From JANQPC01 sp039208375 (lineage in GTDB: Bacteria; Pseudomonadota; Alphaproteobacteria; Rhodobacterales; Rhodobacteraceae): a DNA stretch of 50,966 bases. Below are positions 16,692 to 25,464 of the stretch, piece after piece. The stretch lies in contig JBCCRC010000019.1 in the NCBI GenBank assembly GCA_039208375.1, forward strand, positions 1 through 50,966. Direction: 5' to 3'. A program made the position numbers and the translations under genes. Within the stretch, counting starts at the first letter, position 1; every line of letters begins with the position of its first letter. The notes under the pieces are model-generated. The model searched no databases. It worked only from the letters and a program-made list of their open reading frames with translations, and had not been told where the DNA came from.

Positions 16692-17479
16692 CGCCTGAGG
16701 GGGGCAGGTGGGGGGATCTGACGGCGCGGCTGGCCTCTGGCGGCATCGTGGCCGCGGTTGGCCTGGGGCTTGTCTGGATCGGCGGTTTCACCTTTCACCT
16801 CCTCGTCTGTGCTGTTGCGGCGATTATGCTGTGGGAACTGGCGCGCATGCTCGGCGCAGGGCCAGAGGCGAATTGGCTGGCCAGCGGCGCGGGTGTGGCA
16901 CTTTTGGTTGCCGGGGAATTGCCGCCAGGCCTGGCCCTACCTCTGATGTTTCTACCCGCTCTATTCGCGGCAGGACAAATCGAAAAAAACCGCACGATTT
17001 TCGCGGTCTACAGCGTGATGATCATGTTGGCTGGCTACGGCTTGATGGGGTTGCGCGATGATTTCGGCTTCATCTGGATGCTGTGGCTCGCGCTCATCGT
17101 AATCGGTTCAGATATCGCCGGCTATTTTGCGGGGCGGCTGATCGGCGGGCCGAAGTTCTGGCCCCGGATCAGCCCCAAGAAAACCTGGGCGGGCACCGTT
17201 GCGGGGTGGATCGCTGCCGCGGCCATTGCGCTTGTTTTCATGCGTCTCACCGGGGCCGGGGTGGAGCTTGTGGGGCTCTCTATCGCCATCGCCATGGCCG
17301 GGCAATTCGGCGATATTGCGGAAAGCGCGGTGAAGCGGAAATGCGCGGTGAAAGACAGCTCTTCCCTCATTCCCGGCCATGGCGGGCTTTTTGATCGGTT
17401 CGATGCGATGCTCGGGGCCTCGGTGTTCCTGCTGCTCGTCGAACGCCTTGTCGATTTCCCGCCCCAACCGCTGCTCTAG
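16688..17479 (+). CDS. cdsA: Phosphatidate cytidylyltransferase
   Basis: Makes CDP-diacylglycerol, the precursor of all phospholipids, in the inner membrane. The 263-residue protein has about seven hydrophobic helices. The CDP-alcohol signature is complete: GSDIAGYFAGRLIGG, SPKKTWAG, then the C-terminal segment from GQFGDIAESAVKR through KDSSSLIPGHGG to the metal-binding FDRFD. It overlaps uppS by four bases and is followed by dxr one base later, a typical uppS-cdsA-dxr-rseP operon. Confidence 0.96.
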   Translation: MTPEGGRWGDLTARLASGGIVAAVGLGLVWIGGFTFHLLVCAVAAIMLWELARMLGAGPEANWLASGAGVALLVAGELPPGLALPLMFLPALFAAGQIEKNRTIFAVYSVMIMLAGYGLMGLRDDFGFIWMLWLALIVIGSDIAGYFAGRLIGGPKFWPRISPKKTWAGTVAGWIAAAAIALVFMRLTGAGVELVGLSIAIAMAGQFGDIAESAVKRKCAVKDSSSLIPGHGGLFDRFDAMLGASVFLLLVERLVDFPPQPLL

Positions 17480-17480
17480 G

Positions 17481-18653
17481 ATGGGCCGGCGGATCACCAT
17501 TTTCGGGTCAACGGGCTCCATCGGCTGCAATACCGTGGATCTGATCGCCCCCACGCCGGAGCGGTTCGATGTGGTCGCGCTGACTGGCGGGCGCAATGTT
17601 GCGCGCCTTGCCGAACAGGCCCGTGTCCTCAACGCCGATGTGGCGGTAACTGCGTATGAAGACTGTTTCGATGATCTCAAATCCGCGCTCTCTGGCAGTG
17701 GGGTTGAGGTTGCTGCGGGGCAGGGCGCCCTTTTGGAGGCCGCCGCCCGCCCGGCCGATTGGGTGATGTCCGCAATCGTCGGGGCAGCGGGGCTTGCGCC
17801 GGGCCTCGCGGCACTGGCCCACGGCACAACGCTGGCCCTGGCCAACAAGGAAAGCCTTGTAACTGCAGGTCCGCTGCTTTTGGCCACGGCCCGCGAACAT
17901 GGCGCCACCGTGCTTCCCGTCGATAGCGAGCATTCCGCGATTTTCCAGGCGCTGATCGGCGAGGATATGGCAGCGGTGGAGCGGATCATTATCACCGCCT
18001 CTGGCGGGGCGTTCCGGGATTGGCCGGCCGAGAAGCTCGCAGGCGCCACGCTGGCGGAAGCGTCTTCTCACCCAAACTGGGCCATGGGGCAACGGATCAC
18101 GATCGATAGCGCCACGCTGTTCAATAAGGCGATGGAGCTTATTGAAACCCATGAGTTTTTCGGCGTAGCACCTGGTCAGATCGAGGCGGTGATACACCCC
18201 GAAAGCCTGATCCACGCGCTTGTGGGGTTTCGCGACGGCGCTCTGATGGCGCATGTGGGCCCGCCCGATATGCGCCACGCCATCGGATTTGCGCTGAACT
18301 GGCCTGAACGGCGCCACCTTCCCGTGGCGCGGCTCGATCTACCCGCCATCGGCCAGCTCACCTTCCGCCCGCCTGATGAAGCGCGCCACCCCGCGCTGCG
18401 GCTTGCGCGGGAGGTCATGGAAACTGGCGGGCTGGCGGGCGCTGTGTTCAACGGCGCCAAGGAAGCAGCGCTCGATGGCTTCATCGCGGGGCGCATCGGA
18501 TTTCTCGACATGGCGCAAATTGTGGAGCAGACGCTTACAAAGCTGACACGCGATAGCCATATGTCCGCCGAAATCACCCTCGAAAACGTGCGCGAGGCAG
18601 ATAGATTGGCGCGTACCACGGCTGAAATCGCCATCGCATCAACGCAGGGCTAA
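17481..18653 (+). CDS. dxr: 1-deoxy-D-xylulose 5-phosphate reductoisomerase
   Basis: Second enzyme of the MEP isoprenoid pathway, converting DXP to MEP with NADPH. The start is the ATG at 17481, one base past the cdsA stop, giving 390 residues; the open frame extends into cdsA but is not used. Motifs: ITIFGSTGSIG (NADPH fold), ALANKESLVTAG, LPVDSEHSAIFQ (metal and substrate residues), ITASGGAFRDW (active-site flap) and NPGQ-equivalent HPNWAMGQRITIDSATL. It supplies precursors used by uppS upstream. Confidence 0.97.
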   Translation: MGRRITIFGSTGSIGCNTVDLIAPTPERFDVVALTGGRNVARLAEQARVLNADVAVTAYEDCFDDLKSALSGSGVEVAAGQGALLEAAARPADWVMSAIVGAAGLAPGLAALAHGTTLALANKESLVTAGPLLLATAREHGATVLPVDSEHSAIFQALIGEDMAAVERIIITASGGAFRDWPAEKLAGATLAEASSHPNWAMGQRITIDSATLFNKAMELIETHEFFGVAPGQIEAVIHPESLIHALVGFRDGALMAHVGPPDMRHAIGFALNWPERRHLPVARLDLPAIGQLTFRPPDEARHPALRLAREVMETGGLAGAVFNGAKEAALDGFIAGRIGFLDMAQIVEQTLTKLTRDSHMSAEITLENVREADRLARTTAEIAIASTQG

Positions 18654-18659
18654 CGGTTC

Positions 18660-19997
18660 ATGGATCTGATCGGGTTGATCCCGTCCTTCGGCGGGCTTCT
18701 CTTCACTCTCGCGGCGTTCATCATTGCGCTGTCGGTCATCGTGGCGATCCACGAGTACGGGCACTACATCGTCGGCCGCTGGTCTGGCATCCACGCCGAA
18801 GTCTTCTCGATCGGCTTTGGTCCGATCCTCTTCAAGGGCACGGACAAGCGCGGCACGCAATGGCAGATCGCGGCCCTTCCGCTGGGCGGATACGTGAAAT
18901 TCAAAGGCGATGCGAACGCGGCCTCTGCGCCTGATGCCGATCTCGTGTCCGGCCTCACCCCCGATGAGAAGCGGATGACGATGCAGGGCGCGCCGCTTTG
19001 GGCGCGGGCGGCAACCGTCGCGGCTGGCCCGATCTTCAACTTCATCCTGTCGATCCTCGTTTTCGCGGCCGTTATCATGGTGCGCGGCGTGGCCAGCGAT
19101 CCACTTACGGTGGAAGAACTTCAGCCGCTGCCTTACGAAAATGTTGGCCTTGAAGTGGGCGACGAGATCTTGTCGATCGCCGGGATGCCCACGCCGTCGG
19201 TCGATGAACTTGGCGACTACATGGCGGAACTGCCGGAAGAGGCGGTGCTCAGTTATGAGGTGCGGCGCGACGACCGCACGCTGACCGTGGACGCACCTCA
19301 TCCGATGACGACGCTTATCATTGGGCTGCAGCCACGCTCTGCCGCCATGGATATCGATCTGCAGGTGGGTGACGTAATCACTGCAATCGACGGTGAGCCT
19401 GTCGTGCGGTTTGAGGAATTGCGCGAAGCGGTTGGCGCCTCCGAAGGCCGGGTGCTGCAGCTTGACGTTTGGCGGGCCGGCCAAACCCTAGATTTCGCGC
19501 TTCAGCCGCGGCGCGTGGATCTGCCGCTGCCCGAGGGCGGGTTTGAAACCCGCTGGCTGATCGGCATCTCGGGCGGCGCGTATTTCACGGCGGAGACAGA
19601 GCTGCCCGGTGTATTCGAAACGCTGGGCTATGGGGTGAACCAGACGCTCTTCATCATCCAGAGCTCGCTTTCCGCGCTTTACCACATCTCGGTCGGTGCG
19701 ATTTCAAGCTGCAACCTCTCCGGCCCCATCGGTATTGCGGAGACGTCGGGCGACGTCGCTTCGCAGGGCCTGACAGATTTCATCTGGTTCATTGCGGTAC
19801 TCTCCACCGCAGTCGGATTGATCAACCTCTTCCCCATTCCCGTGCTTGATGGCGGCCACCTTGTGTTCCATGCGTGGGAGGCTGTGACGGGCAAAGCGCC
19901 GAGCGACAAGGCGATGAAGGTGCTGATGGTGGCAGGGCTCACCGTGGTGCTGTCCTTCATGCTGTTCGCGATCGGCAACGATCTGTTCTGCCCGTAA
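18660..19997 (+). CDS. rseP: RseP-type site-2 protease (M50 zinc metalloprotease)
   Basis: Intramembrane zinc protease that cleaves membrane-embedded substrates such as anti-sigma factors or signal-peptide remnants. The active-site motif HEYGH is at residues 31-35 in the first helix, and the second metal-site motif NLFPIPVLDGGHLVF lies near residue 390 in a late helix. Between them are two PDZ-like periplasmic segments (around 130-200 and 215-290). At 445 residues it is a full-length RseP. It follows dxr by six bases and precedes the outer-membrane assembly genes. The specific substrate in this organism is inferred, not shown. Confidence 0.95.
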   Translation: MDLIGLIPSFGGLLFTLAAFIIALSVIVAIHEYGHYIVGRWSGIHAEVFSIGFGPILFKGTDKRGTQWQIAALPLGGYVKFKGDANAASAPDADLVSGLTPDEKRMTMQGAPLWARAATVAAGPIFNFILSILVFAAVIMVRGVASDPLTVEELQPLPYENVGLEVGDEILSIAGMPTPSVDELGDYMAELPEEAVLSYEVRRDDRTLTVDAPHPMTTLIIGLQPRSAAMDIDLQVGDVITAIDGEPVVRFEELREAVGASEGRVLQLDVWRAGQTLDFALQPRRVDLPLPEGGFETRWLIGISGGAYFTAETELPGVFETLGYGVNQTLFIIQSSLSALYHISVGAISSCNLSGPIGIAETSGDVASQGLTDFIWFIAVLSTAVGLINLFPIPVLDGGHLVFHAWEAVTGKAPSDKAMKVLMVAGLTVVLSFMLFAIGNDLFCP

Positions 19998-20133
19998 CGC
20001 CGCCAATCCCGGCGCAATCGGCGAACCTCCGCGCACCAAAAAATGCGCCGTGAAACCAGCACACCCAAGCCGTATTCGAGCCACAATCGATTTTTAGCGA
20101 TAGTGGGGTAGATGACTGCCCCAGGAGGGCGCG

Positions 20134-20256
20134 ATGCGGAAAGCAATGACCTCATATCCAGGTCTCGCCATCATGGCCGATCTGTACCTGGACCGCCTCG
20201 TGTATGCCACGCTTATTGTGGCTGCCCTCTTCGCCGGCACCTATATCTACGCCTGA
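20134..20256 (+). CDS. Small single-span membrane peptide (40 aa), unknown function
   Basis: A 40-codon frame that standard gene calling easily misses. The ATG at 20134 follows a near-perfect ribosome-binding site AGGAGG (20123-20128). The peptide starts MRKAMTSYPGLAIMADLYL and ends in a hydrophobic stretch (LVYATLIVAALFAGTYIYA, about residues 22-40), predicting one membrane helix with the basic N-terminus in the cytoplasm. It lies between rseP and bamA and is followed by a strong hairpin. I recognise no family. A strong Shine-Dalgarno, consistent codon use and a transmembrane segment support it; conservation would settle it. Confidence 0.55.
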   Translation: MRKAMTSYPGLAIMADLYLDRLVYATLIVAALFAGTYIYA

Positions 20257-20285
20257 CATCAAGACCCCCGCACTCCCCGGCACAA

Positions 20286-20325
20286 CGCGGCGTCCGATCC
20301 CCTCGGACGCCGCGTACGCTTTTAG
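20286..20325 (+). terminator. Strong hairpin upstream of bamA, probable terminator
   Basis: A perfect 12-bp GC-rich stem, CGCGGCGTCCGA (20286-20297) and TCGGACGCCGCG (20303-20314), encloses the loop TCCCC. It is followed by TACGCTTTTA, a short T tract. It lies 30 bp after the small membrane-peptide gene and would end transcription from the rseP side or reduce it before bamA. Confidence 0.6.
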
Positions 20326-20333
20326 ATGTGGTT

Positions 20334-20362
20334 TTGACATCGACCGGGGATGCCAGTAGCAA
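20334..20362 (+). promoter_or_regulatory. Candidate bamA promoter
   Basis: A consensus -35 TTGACA (20334-20339) is followed after 17 bp by TAGCAA (20357-20362), a weaker -10. It sits directly after the hairpin and 34 bp before the bamA ATG. This suggests that bamA and the genes behind it have their own promoter rather than relying on the upstream run. Confidence 0.45.
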
Positions 20363-20395
20363 ACGTTAAAACAAGCTGGCGTGGGGCAAGCGAAC

Positions 20396-22741
20396 ATGAG
20401 CAGATCGCAGCAAACAGGCGCCAAGGCGGTGCGTGGTTTTTTTGGGTATCGTCTTATCGCAGCGGTAGCCATTTTCGCCCTGATCGGCAGCACCGTACTG
20501 CCCGCGCTGACAACCCGCGCAGAAGCCCAGGAGTTTCGGTTCACGAACTTTGTCGTCGAAGGAAACCTGCGCGTCGACGATGCAACGGTTCTGAGTTACG
20601 CCGACATCGCGCCCGGCCAGGCGATCAGCGCGGCGGAGCTCAATGAAGCGTTTCAGGGTATCCAAAACTCCGGCTTGTTCGAAACCGTCGATCTCCAGCC
20701 CCGTGGTGCGACGCTCTTCGTGACGGTGCAGGAATGGCCCACGATCAACCGTATCGCGATCGAGGGCAACCGCCGCATCGATGACGAAGATCTTCTGCCG
20801 GTGATCCGCTCGACCCCGCGCCGTGTGTATACGCCCACGCAGGCGGAAGCGGATGCCGACGCGATTATCTCGGCTTACGAAGCGCTTGGGTTCTTCGCCG
20901 CAACCGTTCAGCCGCAGATCATCCGCCGGTCGGAAAACCGGGTGGACCTTATCTTTGCCGTGCGCGAGGGGCGCGTGGTTGAGAACGAACGCGTAGCTTT
21001 CGTCGGCAATCGCAACTTTACCGACCGTCGCCTGCGAAGGGTTCTCGAAACCAAGCAGGCCGGGTTCCTGCGTGCCTTCATTCGGCGGGACAGTTTCGTG
21101 GCCGATCGGATCGATTTCGATCGCCAGGTCTTGCGCGATTTCTACCTCTCGCGTGGCTTCGTTGACTTCCAGGTGGTGGATGTGTCCACCGAACTGGCCC
21201 GCGAACGCAACGCCACGTTCATCACCTTCACACTGCGCGAGGGCCAGCGCTTCAGCTTCGGCGAGATCACGGCATCGAGCGACCTGCCCGATATCGATGC
21301 CGATCGCTATGCCGAAGAGATCCGCATCCGAAGCGGCGCGACCTACACACCGCTCGCGGTGGAAACCACCATCACGCGCCTTGAACGCCTGGCCTTGCGC
21401 GAGGGGCGCGACTTCATTCGTGTCGAGCCTCGGGTCACGCGCAATGACCGCGATCTGACCCTCGACATCGATTTTCAGATCACCCGGGGCCCTCGCGTTT
21501 TCGTGGAACGGATCGACATCGAGGGCAATCAGACCACGCTTGACCGTGTGATCCGGCGACAGTTCCGTGTGGTTGAGGGCGATCCGTTCAATCCTCGCGA
21601 AATTCGCGCTGCCGCTGAACGCATTCGCGCCCTTGGGTTCTTTGCCGACGTGCAGGTGAACTCGCGCGAGGGCAGCCGGCCCGATCAGGTGATTATCGAC
21701 GTGGATGTGGAGGAACAGCTTACCGGCTCGCTCGGGTTTGGCGCCTCGTTCTCGTCAGACAGTGGCGCGGGGTTGATCCTCACGTACGAGGAATCGAATT
21801 TCCTTGGCCGGGGGCAGGCGCTGTCCTTCAGCCTGAATACGACGAGCGACACCGGCACGAGCCGCCTGCGCTTTACCGAACCCGCCTTTCTTGGCCGCGA
21901 CCTTCGGCTTGGGCTCGGAATCTTTCGAACGACATCGGATAACGACAATTCGAACTTCAGTACCGAAGAGATCGGCATCAACGGAGCCCTCACTTTCCCC
22001 GCCGGCGAGCGCAGCCGCCTACAACTGCGTTATGAGCTCAGCCAGGCGGAAATCTTCGATGTAGACGGGGGCAGCTCACCCATCATAGCGGCCGAACAGG
22101 GCACGCGGACGACAAGCGAAATTGGCTATACCTATACGTTCGACACCCGCACCGAAGGGCTCAATCCCAATGCGGGTTTCCTGCTTTCGTTCGGGCAAGA
22201 TCTAGCGGGGCTTGGCGGCGATAACGAGTATCTGCGCACCACGGCCCGCGCCATCGCGCAGCGGCGCATCCTCAACGAAGAGGTTACCTTGCGGGCCACG
22301 ATCGAGGGCGGGAACATCACGTCGCTCGGCGATGATGACACGCGGGTTACTGACCGTTTCTTCCTCACCTCGCGACAATTGCGCGGCTTTGAGTTCCGCG
22401 GCGTAGGCCCGCGCGATACAGGCGCAGCCAACGACGATGCGCTTGGCGGCAACAATTACGTGGCCGCCCGGTTCGAGGTGGATTTCCCGATTGGCTTCGC
22501 GTCCGACTTGGGCGTGAGCGGCGGCGTGTTCTTCGATATGGGCACGGTGTGGAGCCTCGATAATGTGGCAGGCGCTGCGGGCGATGTGGATGACAGCTTC
22601 AAACTGCGCTCGGCCATCGGGTTTTCGCTCTTCTGGGAAACGCCGATCGGGCCGCTGACGTTCAACTTCTCACAGCCCGTGCAAGAAGAAGATTTTGACC
22701 GCTCGCGCAACTTCGATATCGCGCTGACGGCGCGGTTCTGA
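20396..22741 (+). CDS. bamA: Outer membrane protein assembly factor BamA
   Basis: Central outer-membrane subunit of the BAM complex, which folds and inserts beta-barrel proteins. From the ATG at 20396 the protein has 781 residues; an in-frame GTG at 20381 would add five. A signal segment (hydrophobic helix around residues 20-40, ending TRAEAQ) is followed by the POTRA repeats (FRFTNFVVEGNLRV, then IEGNRRIDDEDLL, VAFVGNRNFTDRRLR and VERIDIEGNQTTLDRVIRR). The C-terminal 16-strand barrel ends in a terminal Phe (IALTARF), the outer-membrane signature. It is followed three bases later by the Skp-like chaperone gene. Confidence 0.96.
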   Translation: MSRSQQTGAKAVRGFFGYRLIAAVAIFALIGSTVLPALTTRAEAQEFRFTNFVVEGNLRVDDATVLSYADIAPGQAISAAELNEAFQGIQNSGLFETVDLQPRGATLFVTVQEWPTINRIAIEGNRRIDDEDLLPVIRSTPRRVYTPTQAEADADAIISAYEALGFFAATVQPQIIRRSENRVDLIFAVREGRVVENERVAFVGNRNFTDRRLRRVLETKQAGFLRAFIRRDSFVADRIDFDRQVLRDFYLSRGFVDFQVVDVSTELARERNATFITFTLREGQRFSFGEITASSDLPDIDADRYAEEIRIRSGATYTPLAVETTITRLERLALREGRDFIRVEPRVTRNDRDLTLDIDFQITRGPRVFVERIDIEGNQTTLDRVIRRQFRVVEGDPFNPREIRAAAERIRALGFFADVQVNSREGSRPDQVIIDVDVEEQLTGSLGFGASFSSDSGAGLILTYEESNFLGRGQALSFSLNTTSDTGTSRLRFTEPAFLGRDLRLGLGIFRTTSDNDNSNFSTEEIGINGALTFPAGERSRLQLRYELSQAEIFDVDGGSSPIIAAEQGTRTTSEIGYTYTFDTRTEGLNPNAGFLLSFGQDLAGLGGDNEYLRTTARAIAQRRILNEEVTLRATIEGGNITSLGDDDTRVTDRFFLTSRQLRGFEFRGVGPRDTGAANDDALGGNNYVAARFEVDFPIGFASDLGVSGGVFFDMGTVWSLDNVAGAAGDVDDSFKLRSAIGFSLFWETPIGPLTFNFSQPVQEEDFDRSRNFDIALTARF

Positions 22742-22744
22742 CCC

Positions 22745-23290
22745 ATGCACCGGCGTGCGGCCCTCGCCGGTCTCTCCGCGGCGCTTCTGTGGGGTGCGGC
22801 GGGCGCACAGGATGCCGAAAGCCCCGTTCTGGTGCTCGATCCCGAACGGCTCTTCGAGCAATCTGTGTGGGGGCAACAGGCCCTTGCGCGGATCGAAGCG
22901 GAAAGCGCGGCGCTCGTCGCCGAAAACCGCCGTATCGAAGCCGAGCTTATCGCGGAAGAACGTGCCCTGACCGAGCAGCGGCTGACCCTTTCGGTGGAAG
23001 AGTTCCGAGCGCTCGCCGATACGTTTGACGAAAAAGTTCAACGCCTGCGCGCCGAACAGGACGCCAAAACGCGTGAGGTTCAGTCACTTCGCGAGGAAGA
23101 GCAAGAGCGCTTCTTCGCGCTCATTGCGCCAATCCTCTCTGATTTGGTGCGTTCCCGCGGCGCAACCGTGGTGCTTGACCGCCGATCGGTTTTCCTTGCC
23201 GCTTCGGCTGCCGACATCACCGAAGAAGCGATTGCGGCAGTTGACGCACAGCTGGGCCAAACCACGCCCGAGCCGGAGAGCGGTGACTAA
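22745..23290 (+). CDS. OmpH/Skp-family periplasmic chaperone
   Basis: Encodes 181 residues with a signal peptide (MHRRAALAGLSAALLWGAAGAQ). A short beta segment (VLVLDPERLFEQSVWGQQAL) precedes a long charged helical region (about 60-130) expected to form the coiled-coil tentacles of Skp. The family escorts unfolded outer-membrane proteins to BamA, and the gene is three bases after bamA, a conserved arrangement. Unlike many Gram-negatives, no lpxD follows before fabZ. Confidence 0.85.
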   Translation: MHRRAALAGLSAALLWGAAGAQDAESPVLVLDPERLFEQSVWGQQALARIEAESAALVAENRRIEAELIAEERALTEQRLTLSVEEFRALADTFDEKVQRLRAEQDAKTREVQSLREEEQERFFALIAPILSDLVRSRGATVVLDRRSVFLAASAADITEEAIAAVDAQLGQTTPEPESGD

Positions 23291-23402
23291 CTCTAGGCCC
23301 GTCGCAGGACAGCGCCGCCCCGTGCCCGCGCGCCCCGCGCTTGCCACCCCATCCCCGGATTGCTAGGCAGCCCCTCAACCCGCGAGAAGGACCAATCCGC
23401 GC

Positions 23403-23858
23403 ATGACCGACGCCCAGACCGCAGACATCGATCTCATCCAGCGGATCATTCCCCACCGCTACCCGTTCCTGTTGGTGGACCGCGTTGAAGACATCGAAGG
23501 GGCGGAACGCGCCACGGGAATCAAGAACGTGACTTTCAACGAACCGCATTTTCAGGGCCACTTCCCCGCAGCCCCGATTATGCCGGGCGTGACGATCGTC
23601 GAGGCGCTGGCGCAAACCGCGGCCGTGATGGTGGGCGTGGCCCAAGACCTCGCCGACAAGGAGTTCCTTGTCTATTTCATGGGGATCGACAGTGCCAAGT
23701 TCCGTCGCAAGGTGGTGCCTGGCGACGTGCTGAAACTTCATGTCGAAACCAAGCGCGGCGGTGGCAAGGTGTGGAAATTCGAGGGCCGCGCCGAGGTGGA
23801 GGGTGAACTGGCCTGCGAATGCGCCTTCACCGCGATGATGGAGGCGCCGAAGGCGTGA
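23403..23858 (+). CDS. fabZ: 3-hydroxyacyl-[ACP] dehydratase FabZ
   Basis: Dehydrates 3-hydroxyacyl-ACP in fatty acid elongation and competes with lipid A synthesis for 3-hydroxymyristoyl-ACP. The 151-residue hot-dog protein shows PHRYPFLLVDRV, the catalytic His in GHFPAAPIMPGV (His53) and the catalytic Glu in VEALAQTAA (Glu67). It lies 112 bp after the Skp-like gene and two bases before lpxA, so it is likely coupled to lipid A synthesis. Confidence 0.97.
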   Translation: MTDAQTADIDLIQRIIPHRYPFLLVDRVEDIEGAERATGIKNVTFNEPHFQGHFPAAPIMPGVTIVEALAQTAAVMVGVAQDLADKEFLVYFMGIDSAKFRRKVVPGDVLKLHVETKRGGGKVWKFEGRAEVEGELACECAFTAMMEAPKA

Positions 23859-23860
23859 CG

Positions 23861-24658
23861 ATGGGTATCGATCCTTCCGCAAGCATTCACCCCTCGGCGG
23901 TGATCGAGGATGGGGCCGAAATCGGAGCCGGCGCCACGATCGGCCCATTTTGCACTATCGGCGCGCAGGTGCAGCTTGGGCCGGCGGTCGAGCTGAAATC
24001 CCATGTCGTTGTAACCGGCCACACCGAAATCGGGGAAGAGACGATGATCTTCCCCTTTGCCGTGATCGGGGAGATCCCGCAGGATCTGAAGTTCAAGGGC
24101 GAAAAAAGCCGCCTTGTCATCGGCGCACGCAACCGCATCCGCGAGGGCGTGACCATGAATACCGGCACCGCCGGGGGCGGCGGTGTCACCCGTGTGGGCG
24201 ATGACGGGCTTTTCATGACCGGCGCCCATGTGGCCCATGACGCGCAGGTGGGCAGCCGGGTAATTCTGGCCAATCAGGCCGCCGTAGCGGGCCATTGCGT
24301 GATCGAAGACGATGTGATCATCGGTGGCCTGTCGGGCATCCACCAATGGGTGCGTGTGGGCCACGGTGCGATTATCGGCGCAGTCACAATGGTGGCGCAG
24401 GACGTGATCCCGCACGGCCTTGTTCAGGCCCCGCGTGGGGAGCTGGACGGGCTGAACCTCGTGGGCCTCAAGCGCCGGGGCGTGAGCCGAAAAGACATCA
24501 CCGCGCTCCGCGCCGCCTACCAGATGCTCGCCCAGGGCGATGGGGCGTTTCAGGATCGCGCCCGGCGGCTAGGGGATGAGACCGACAGCGATTTCGTGCG
24601 CGAGATTGTGGAATTCGTGCTCGCAGCGTCCGACCGTCACTTCCTCACCCCCCGGTAA
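23861..24658 (+). CDS. lpxA: UDP-N-acetylglucosamine acyltransferase
   Basis: Catalyses the first step of lipid A synthesis, O-acylation of UDP-GlcNAc. The ATG at 23861 gives 265 residues; a GTG at 23855 overlapping the fabZ stop is an alternative. Hexapeptide repeats of the left-handed beta helix are obvious (IDPSASIHPSAVIEDGAEIG and following). The catalytic His lies in MTGAHVAHDAQVG, and the C-terminal helical domain begins near GLNLVGLKRRGVS. It is part of the fabZ-lpxA-lpxI-lpxB block. Confidence 0.97.
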   Translation: MGIDPSASIHPSAVIEDGAEIGAGATIGPFCTIGAQVQLGPAVELKSHVVVTGHTEIGEETMIFPFAVIGEIPQDLKFKGEKSRLVIGARNRIREGVTMNTGTAGGGGVTRVGDDGLFMTGAHVAHDAQVGSRVILANQAAVAGHCVIEDDVIIGGLSGIHQWVRVGHGAIIGAVTMVAQDVIPHGLVQAPRGELDGLNLVGLKRRGVSRKDITALRAAYQMLAQGDGAFQDRARRLGDETDSDFVREIVEFVLAASDRHFLTPR

Positions 24659-24663
24659 AGGCG

Positions 24664-25464
24664 ATGGCGCGCGCGCTCATCGCCGGGGCCGGGGCGCTGC
24701 CGAAGCGGGTGTTTGCGGCGTGGGGCGATGAGACGCTTCTGTGCGAATTAGAGGGCGCGCCTTCGGGCCTTCCGGGCAAGATACTTCGCTTTCGCATCGA
24801 GCAGTTAGGTTCCTTTCTCGCAACACTGCGCGATCACGCCATCACCGAAGTGTGCTTCGCTGGGCACCTCCGCCGCCCCCCGCTTGATCCTGCATTGGTA
24901 GATGCCGCAACCATGCCGCTCGTGCCGCGCATGCTCGAAGCGCTGGGGCAGGGCGACGATGCGGCGCTGCGCACCGTACTGAGCTTTTTTGAAGAAGCGG
25001 GAATTGCAGTGCGGGCGGCGCAGGAGATCGCGCCTGATCTGATGCCGCCCGCCGGTGTGCTGAGCAGGGTGCAGCCAGGGGAACGCGATGTGACAGACGC
25101 CGCCCGCGCCCATGAGATCCATGTCGTCCTTGGCACCGCAGACATCGGGCAGGCCTGCGCGGTGGCCGCCGGGCAGGCGCTGGCGGTTGAAACGTTGGGC
25201 GGCACGGATTGGATGCTTGCGACACTGTCAGGCGGCAATCGCCCATCGGGGCCGCCGGGCGGTGTGCTCTACAAGGCTGCGAAACCCGGGCAGGACATGC
25301 GCATCGACGTGCCTGCGATCGGCCCTGACACCGTCATCGCGGCAAAGGCTGCAGGCCTGTCGGGTATCGTGATCGCCGAGGGCGGCGTGATCGTGCTAGG
25401 CCGCGACGCCACCATCGCTGCGGCTGATGCCGCCAGGCTTTTCCTTTGGGTGCGCCGTCCATGA
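24664..25464 (+). CDS. lpxI: UDP-2,3-diacylglucosamine pyrophosphatase LpxI
   Basis: Hydrolyses UDP-2,3-diacylglucosamine to 2,3-diacylglucosamine 1-phosphate and UMP. It is the alphaproteobacterial alternative to LpxH and unrelated to it. The 266-residue protein shows the family features: an N-terminal AGAGALPKRV segment, VCFAGHLRRP, the DVTDAARAHEI stretch and the C-terminal IAAKAAGLSGIVIAEGGVIVL with the Glu-Gly-Gly turn. Its last bases overlap the lpxB start (ATGA), so the two are translationally coupled, matching their consecutive steps. Confidence 0.94.
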   Translation: MARALIAGAGALPKRVFAAWGDETLLCELEGAPSGLPGKILRFRIEQLGSFLATLRDHAITEVCFAGHLRRPPLDPALVDAATMPLVPRMLEALGQGDDAALRTVLSFFEEAGIAVRAAQEIAPDLMPPAGVLSRVQPGERDVTDAARAHEIHVVLGTADIGQACAVAAGQALAVETLGGTDWMLATLSGGNRPSGPPGGVLYKAAKPGQDMRIDVPAIGPDTVIAAKAAGLSGIVIAEGGVIVLGRDATIAAADAARLFLWVRRP

